From Muricea muricata (Eukaryota; Cnidaria; Anthozoa; Malacalcyonacea; Plexauridae): DNA of 64,000 bases. A program made the translations under genes and the position numbers. The stretch covers positions 3,472,501 to 3,536,500 of the forward strand of contig OY979730.1 in the NCBI GenBank assembly GCA_963855995.1, read 5' to 3'. Under the pieces are notes generated by a model. The model made no database searches. It was not told the origin of the DNA and was given only the letters and a program-made list of their open reading frames with translations. Positions 58,450 through 64,000 of this stretch are shown one piece after another; within the stretch, counting starts at the first letter, position 1; each line of letters starts with the position of its first letter.

Positions 58450-60430
58450 TAGCAGGCGTCTTGTTTATTTTTGGAAGGACTCCAAGAAAGAAGAGTCATT
58501 AACAACCAACCCATGACAGTTCATGATGGGAAAGAATTGATATCGACCTAAGAAGTAAATCACCAGCCGTGCCAATCTAATTTCAAGATGCAAATGCTGT
58601 AACAATGTACCATTTGTCAAAGTCATTTAATCAAATTTTCGTTTAGTTTCCAATATTTTGAAATATTTTCTAACAATTAATTTTCTCCTTATTTATGATG
58701 GTTGACTGGATATGAGCGACCTTGATCCCTAATGACCTTCTTCATAAAGGGAGTGCCAACGAGATGAAAGCACAAACAGCGTGTTTAAAACGAGACCAAC
58801 CTAAGCAACGACGATTCACATAGAGATGAAGATTGAGTGAAGGTAAGTTTTCTGATTTTATTTTGTCGTTCCCACTTTCCTTGTTGGTTCAGCTTTCGTT
58901 TCAATACCGGTAGTTGCAGTCAAAAGCCCAGAAAAACATAAGTGGTACATTGCTATATTTTCTATGTCACGCATGTAACCTATTGCTATATTTTCTACGC
59001 CGTTTGCTAAGTTAAAAGGCCCTGGAGGGTACCTAATTAGAGTGGACCTAATTAGGTTTCCAGGTTCAATTCCTGGAGCCATACAGATGTGCGCTAACTG
59101 GAAGATACTAACTATACTTTTGTATAGTTAGTAAAAGTAAGTATACTAAATAAAAACTAGTACTAGATACTTACAATTATAATTCCACTAACCGCCCGCC
59201 AACCTTATTTATTATGGTTAGCTTTACGGTTAGCATTAGGTAACTCTACATGACATGCGTAGAAGGTAACGCTAATCTAGTATAGTTAGTATACTTGAGT
59301 TACCTTAGTTAACTAAAGTAACTCTAGTCCACCTTAGCAGTAGACTAGAGTTACGTCAGTTAAACTAAGGTGGAGTTTAACTCTACCAGGTTAGGTCATC
59401 GAAGTACAGAAATTATCCAGAAAGACAGGCTTTTAAGCTTTCGAGTTTGACCAAAATTAAGCAAAAACGAATCACATGAAAATGATCGATCGAAATCGCA
59501 TATTTTTAAGCCAGCACGTAAATAAAAAAATATTCCATTAAATTACTGATCTGCCACGAGAAGATGCATTTAATTCGTTACTGCCGAAACTAAAATTTGT
59601 CAATTTTAACTTAAACAGATTCTTGATAAATAAAAGGAGAAAAAATGCGAAAAAGCCGGCAAAAAACGCAGACTATTGCGAATGATCCATTGTTGGAATT
59701 TCAATGCCTAGCACTAAGTTAAACCTGCGATGCATAAATAATGCATAAATCATTGACAAAATATTTATTATAAGAAGATATGCATAAATCCAAATGAGCC
59801 ACATTGAGATAAAAATGATTTTTATCTTCCTTTAATACTCATGCTTATTTGAGCCAGCCTTAGACTTGGCTAAGTATCAGGCTATCGGGTTTATATAATT
59901 TACGTCTGACCAGTTAACACAGCGAAAAGCCCATGCACCTTCAGCTCAGGTTCTACGTGTGAAAGATCAATCAAATACTATAAGTATAAGGGTTTAGGTA
60001 AAAACGTAATCATTTTGCTTTTTGGTTTATATGCAACGTTATTTATTACCTAAATGTAAGGCGAGGCTGTGCGCCGTGTGTAAGATGCATATATAGGGTT
60101 AGACGTATGAAGAGAATTAAGATCTTTGGAAATAATAAAACAGCTGAGAGTAAGTCTCAAGACCAAATAAATTGGTCTATTATTATCAACTAAAGAATCA
60201 TCCAAGAATGTTTTCTACAAGTCGAACAACATAGTTGCAGAAAGTACTAAGCGATTTTGATGTCTTTGCGATACGTAACGAAGGCACATATTCCTGAAGA
60301 AAATCCAAGCGTCGAAAAATCTCGAAGAAATTATTATTTTTATAAAAAAATATTAAATTGACAAGGGTGTAAAATTTCAATCTTCGGAGTCATGTTTTTT
60401 TCTGAGTGCTTTTCCAACCTGACAATGTGG
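58450..60430 (+). repeat. Older palindrome copy, right part, resumed
   Basis: 58470-58920 matches 47690-48130 of the right arm (GATGGGAAAGAATT, TATCGAC, AAGAAGTAAATCAC). 59840-60175 matches 51480-52100 without the V element. 60180-60430 matches 53340-53600. Order and orientation agree with the segment that broke off at 29477. Confidence 0.7.
58940..59400. repeat. Region of short palindromes with a tRNA-like T-arm
   Basis: 59106-59133 is a hairpin TACTAACTATAC-TTTT-GTATAGTTAGTA. GTTAACTAA and CTAGAGTTAC/GTAACTCTAG motifs recur to 59400. CCAGGTTCAATTCCTGG at about 59060-59076 forms a perfect T-arm-like stem with a B-box, but no full tRNA fold was found. It sits where the older copy lacks the expected arm sequence. 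Confidence 0.5.
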
Positions 60431-60921
60431 AATTGACATGATTGCACATTTGCTTTCATATCTACCTTATCAACTAGAAGGATTACAAAGGGTTAAAGTT
60501 ACAACGAAAAAGATTACTATACTATTTTTCAACGATCAACTCATTATGCAACATGGTGTCATAACGATATTTTATTATATAGTTGACAGTAAGATACTGA
60601 AAATACACCGTAAGATATTTTCCATATCTTCACCAGTGAAGATATCGATCACGTGATCATTTCCCGCCAATAATTTTGTATTTTCAAAATGGCGATATTT
60701 GTAAGAGCAGCGAACATATTTTCACCTTTGTTTAAAGAAAAAAAACTACATGTTTGTGCCGAAAAAAATGGAAATAATACAAGAAAACACTAAAATGATG
60801 AACAGGTATTGTTTTAGTTTAAATAATATTGAAATAAAGCCATGTTTTTAGCATTATTGATCGAAAATTAATATTACTGACTTGGGTCTTAAATTGTTTA
60901 CAACTATATAATAAACAGAAC
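60431..60921. other. Gene-free stretch, nothing firm
   Basis: AT-rich. A short palindrome ATATCTTCACCAGTGAAGATAT-like stem occurs near 60625. No gene seen. Confidence 0.3.
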
Positions 60922-61059
60922 ATTACACGGCGGTGCGAAGATATGAATTTTATCTTCTCGTGGTGAAAACAATATTTTACTCACTCGCTGCGCTCGTTCG
61001 TAAAATATTGTTTTAACCACTCGAAGATAAAATTCATATCTTCGCACCGCCGTGTAATA
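60922..61059. repeat. Strong hairpin (MITE), about 138 bp
   Basis: ATTACACGGCGGTGCGAAGA and its complement TCTTCGCACCGCCGTGTAAT form the ends. AACAATATTTTAC and GTAAAATATTGTT pair inside around a loop with CTCGCTGCGCTCG. Confidence 0.85.
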
Positions 61060-63700
61060 TCCTCTATATCAAACATCGTTGAATATCCCACAGTGGTTAT
61101 GAAGCAAAAGTTGTCAAGTAACTTCTTGTTTACAACAGCAAGACAACTTAGACAGCTAAAATTCACATTGTAAATTCTTCACTGTAGATTTTTTGTTGCT
61201 GTTCTTTACATTACAATGTGGGATATCACATTACATAACGAGTGCCTATGAGATTTCATGTATTGTACCATAGCAGACACTGCTTTTGTATATGTTCGTA
61301 AACTTTGATTAATCACCAGGCCTCTTCTGGCTCTTCATTTATGTGCAGTAGTTTGACTATTAATTCTAAACATATGAATCTTTTTCAAGTACAATGTGAT
61401 GTCACATGCACGTTGTATTATTTGCATATCCAATAAAGCTGGTAACCAAAATTCTACAATATAAGTAACGCTTATGATTTCAAGCTGACAAAATGAAGTA
61501 AAGTTATTCACTTATCTGTAATTTTAAATGCTCTTTTCAATGGAATTATAAAAAGAAGCTGATGTACAAATTCGTGTCATAAGTAAATATTGAAGATCAC
61601 GACACTTTATGAATATTTATTTTTTACTCATGTGCATGCTTTCTTTGGAATCTATGGCTTATGTTGTTATTGAATGCGATAATCTGTGCACAAATTTCTG
61701 GAATAGACCAGACTTGATGTTATTACCCAACAGCTGTTGTTTCTCATTTTCTCATGCATCGTTTTTTTTCACTTTGGCAAGGGATTTTAATTTTTTTGCC
61801 GGCTTCTGATGTTTTTTTTTAAGCTGGTATTACGGTCGCAAAAATTTTGAACACAAACAACATAGCACTATGAGAGGTCTATCTGGATTACATTCAGTTT
61901 GGTGCGTTTTTCATTCGAAATCCTTTCCTGATGCCACTTACTAAAAGTTTCCCGAAATAGTCAGAATAATTGCTGTTTCGTCAAATCTGGTCAAGTTTTT
62001 GCTCGAAGGCAAACTACTGTAGATCATAATTAGTTTGAGAGCAGTTTAAGCAGCACATCAATCTCACAAACGTTTGGACAATAGATAGGATTTCATATAG
62101 TCTATTTTACAATTGCAAGCCTTTTCTAAGAATTTCAACTACTTTTGGTTAAATATATGCATATTGTAGTGCAAATATAATAAACATTTTCTGGTAGCAC
62201 TTAATGCGATAAGTCAGCGCTAAAGAACTATCTCGAAACAAAAGCTTCGATCTGCACAGACATTTCCCATTCAGCATCCGCTTTCGTTTTTTTTTAATCT
62301 ATAGCCCGGCTTAATTTTTCCATTTACATTGTAAAGAAAATTTTTACAGAACCAACTGATTCAATTAACACGCGGCTACGGACAGGACTGGTACAGATGC
62401 AAACAACAGCTTAATCATTGTGGCGAAATACTTGATGCCAGACACATAGTCTACAGATTAGTTTCCACGCAATGTCAACTGTCATGAACTTCTATAAATG
62501 TAAGACCGCATATATTTCAGAAATTTCGAGAACTGTACTTCGTCTATGCTATCTAGTAGTGTATCTATATACCTCGACTTATACATCCGACGTTTTTGTT
62601 AGATTTGACATGATGCAAATTGCACGAGATGATTAATTGATTCTTAAGACGGTTACACACATTCGTGGAGTCTGCTTTGTATCTGCACCGATAGCGTCAA
62701 GTGGTGGCGGACAATAGATTATTGTAAACCATACTTGACCGATTTCTTTGAGTCCTTGTCGCCCACATGTTTACACAAATGTTTATGCAAGATGAGCTAT
62801 AGCGTTATACCGACAACTAGCCATCCCATGGTCACCAAAATTTTGGGCAACATGGTTTTGGTCGGAAGGTGTTTGTGTATATCTCTTGTAAGAATACATG
62901 CACACGCAAGGAAATCTGTTTGGCTTGTTAAGAGAAATGCAGGTTCTTACCCTATCAGATCTATCAGATGGAAACAGGAGGATGCTTGTTTCATGCGCCA
63001 AATGAGTCAATGATTCATGAAAATCTATATGTTTTCTAAATTCTTGCTCAAAAAGTGGTACCTATTACTATAAAATTAGAGAATGACAATAACAGGCATA
63101 CATTACATGTGTAACAGCTGCATCATTTGTGATTGTTATAAAACTACTAGGTATTAAAATGTGATTGGAGGTATAAATTCAAATGGTCCTGGAGTTTAGA
63201 GTCATTGTGAATCGAAGACAATGTGCGATTTAGAATTAGCATTTGAAGAAAAATAACAAAAAATAGAGAAACTCGACTCATAACTTCATTGACTCATTAA
63301 AAAAACAGAGTTGGATTTTTTGAGGGTTGTTTGGGGGAAATAGTAGTACATCGCTTCAGGCAGCCTGCGTAGTGCCTACACTAACAACTTTAAAATACTG
63401 GTTGGTTTACATTGTTTCTATTCGCGGGCATTGTTTGGTTTCTTAGCATTTTTTTCGATCCGCCCTCTTTATTAGCATTCAAATTAATATTTCCCGGCGG
63501 AATATCATATAATATACATCTAATATACAATATATTAATATATATTTATTATGTAATGTATATATAATCCATGTAATTACCTATACCCCGATTCAAAATG
63601 GCCGCTGTTTTATAATTTGAACAAGTAATATTAGAGAGTGTAATCAGCATTTTATTAAAATATCTATTTATCCATCCCAATATTATTATTGTAACATTTA
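61060..63700. other. Gene-free stretch, nothing firm
   Basis: AT-rich DNA. ORFs at 61609-61809 and 62735-63013 have no recognised family or splice support. 63500-63570 is almost pure AT. Confidence 0.35.
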
Positions 63701-63772
63701 AACTGCAAACGAGCTGCAGTTCTTAAGCACGCAGAAAGTGAGTTCGACAATCTTCGACAGTTCGACACTTCC

Positions 63773-63937
63773 TCTCAGCGTTATAATTTACGAGGATCTA
63801 CCACAAAGCTCAATTTACCTAAACCTAAGACTGAATATCTTAAAAAAAGTCTTAGCTATAGGGGAGCAAAATTGTGGAATAGTCTCCCAGAAGAATTAAG
63901 AAATCAGCAATCTCTGAGGCAATTTAATTTCAAGTAA
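63773..63937 (+). mobile_element. 3' end of a non-LTR retrotransposon ORF
   Basis: The frame reads RYNLRGSTTKLNLPKPKTEY, then LKKSLSYRGAKLWNSLPEEL, and ends at TAA (63935-63937). This is the typical C-terminal signature (LPxPxTExxKxSxxYRGAxLWNSLP) of reverse transcriptases of LINEs in cnidarians and other animals. The upstream reverse transcriptase is absent, so the copy is 5'-truncated near 63700-63770. Confidence 0.85.
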
Positions 63938-64000
63938 GGAACCTGGCCAGGCCCAGTTAGTTAATTTTACGCGTAGATATATAACTCCTGTAACGTATCG

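Noticed and set aside
59055-59085. tRNA gene
   Set aside because: Only a T-arm and acceptor-like end are visible; no D-arm or anticodon stem upstream.
14070-60430. CRISPR array or bacterial contamination
   Set aside because: No regular direct repeats with spacers, no operons or ribosome binding sites. Introns, SINEs and LINE remains show animal nuclear DNA.
62735-63013. 92-codon ORF with an overlapping antisense ORF
   Set aside because: Starts at TTG, both strands are open, no family recognised, and no splice or promoter support.

Overview
The window looks like nuclear DNA of an intron-rich, AT-rich invertebrate animal, most probably an anthozoan cnidarian such as a stony coral. This is inferred from animal-like gene structures with many short exons, close matches to vertebrate-type protein families, and a very dense load of inverted-repeat elements. 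The species cannot be named from the sequence.

The genes all lie in the first 14 kb. (1) The 3' 17 exons of a sphingosine-1-phosphate lyase gene (SGPL1 family, + strand, 96-8359), whose N-terminal exons lie before the window. (2) A complete four-exon TFIIA gamma gene (GTF2A2, + strand, 9040-10168). (3) A complete four-exon SNAPC5 gene (- strand, 10841-11757), convergent with GTF2A2. (4) A single-exon SPRY-domain gene (+ strand, 12965-13450). GTF2A2 belongs to the RNA polymerase II pre-initiation complex and SNAPC5 to the snRNA promoter complex. The lyase is a membrane enzyme of sphingolipid breakdown and is functionally unrelated.

From about 14 kb to 30 kb I found no intact gene. The region is a nest of MITEs, foldback elements, one tRNA-derived SINE and a broken RecQ-like helicase exon. 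One hAT-type MITE has a perfect 8-bp target duplication. One PIF/Harbinger-like element has a TAA target duplication and splits the helicase exon so precisely that its removal would restore the frame.

From 30605 to 57054 lies the main object: a giant inverted repeat. Its arms are about 12.6 kb (30605-43160) and 13.3 kb (43736-57054) around a spacer of about 575 bp. The arms are nearly identical, and the length difference is mostly three insertions confined to 48.7-49.9 kb of the right arm. Sequences outside the palindrome (20.45-23.7 kb, 23.8-29.48 kb and 58.45-60.4 kb) match parts of the arms at lower identity. Their order and orientation imply an older, diverged palindromic copy of the same unit, into which the young palindrome came to lie. 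Directly repeated copies of about 400 bp of another element (29478 and 57055) flank the young palindrome.

From 60.4 kb to the end there is one strong hairpin, mostly featureless AT-rich DNA, and the 3' end of a non-LTR retrotransposon ORF at 63773-63937.
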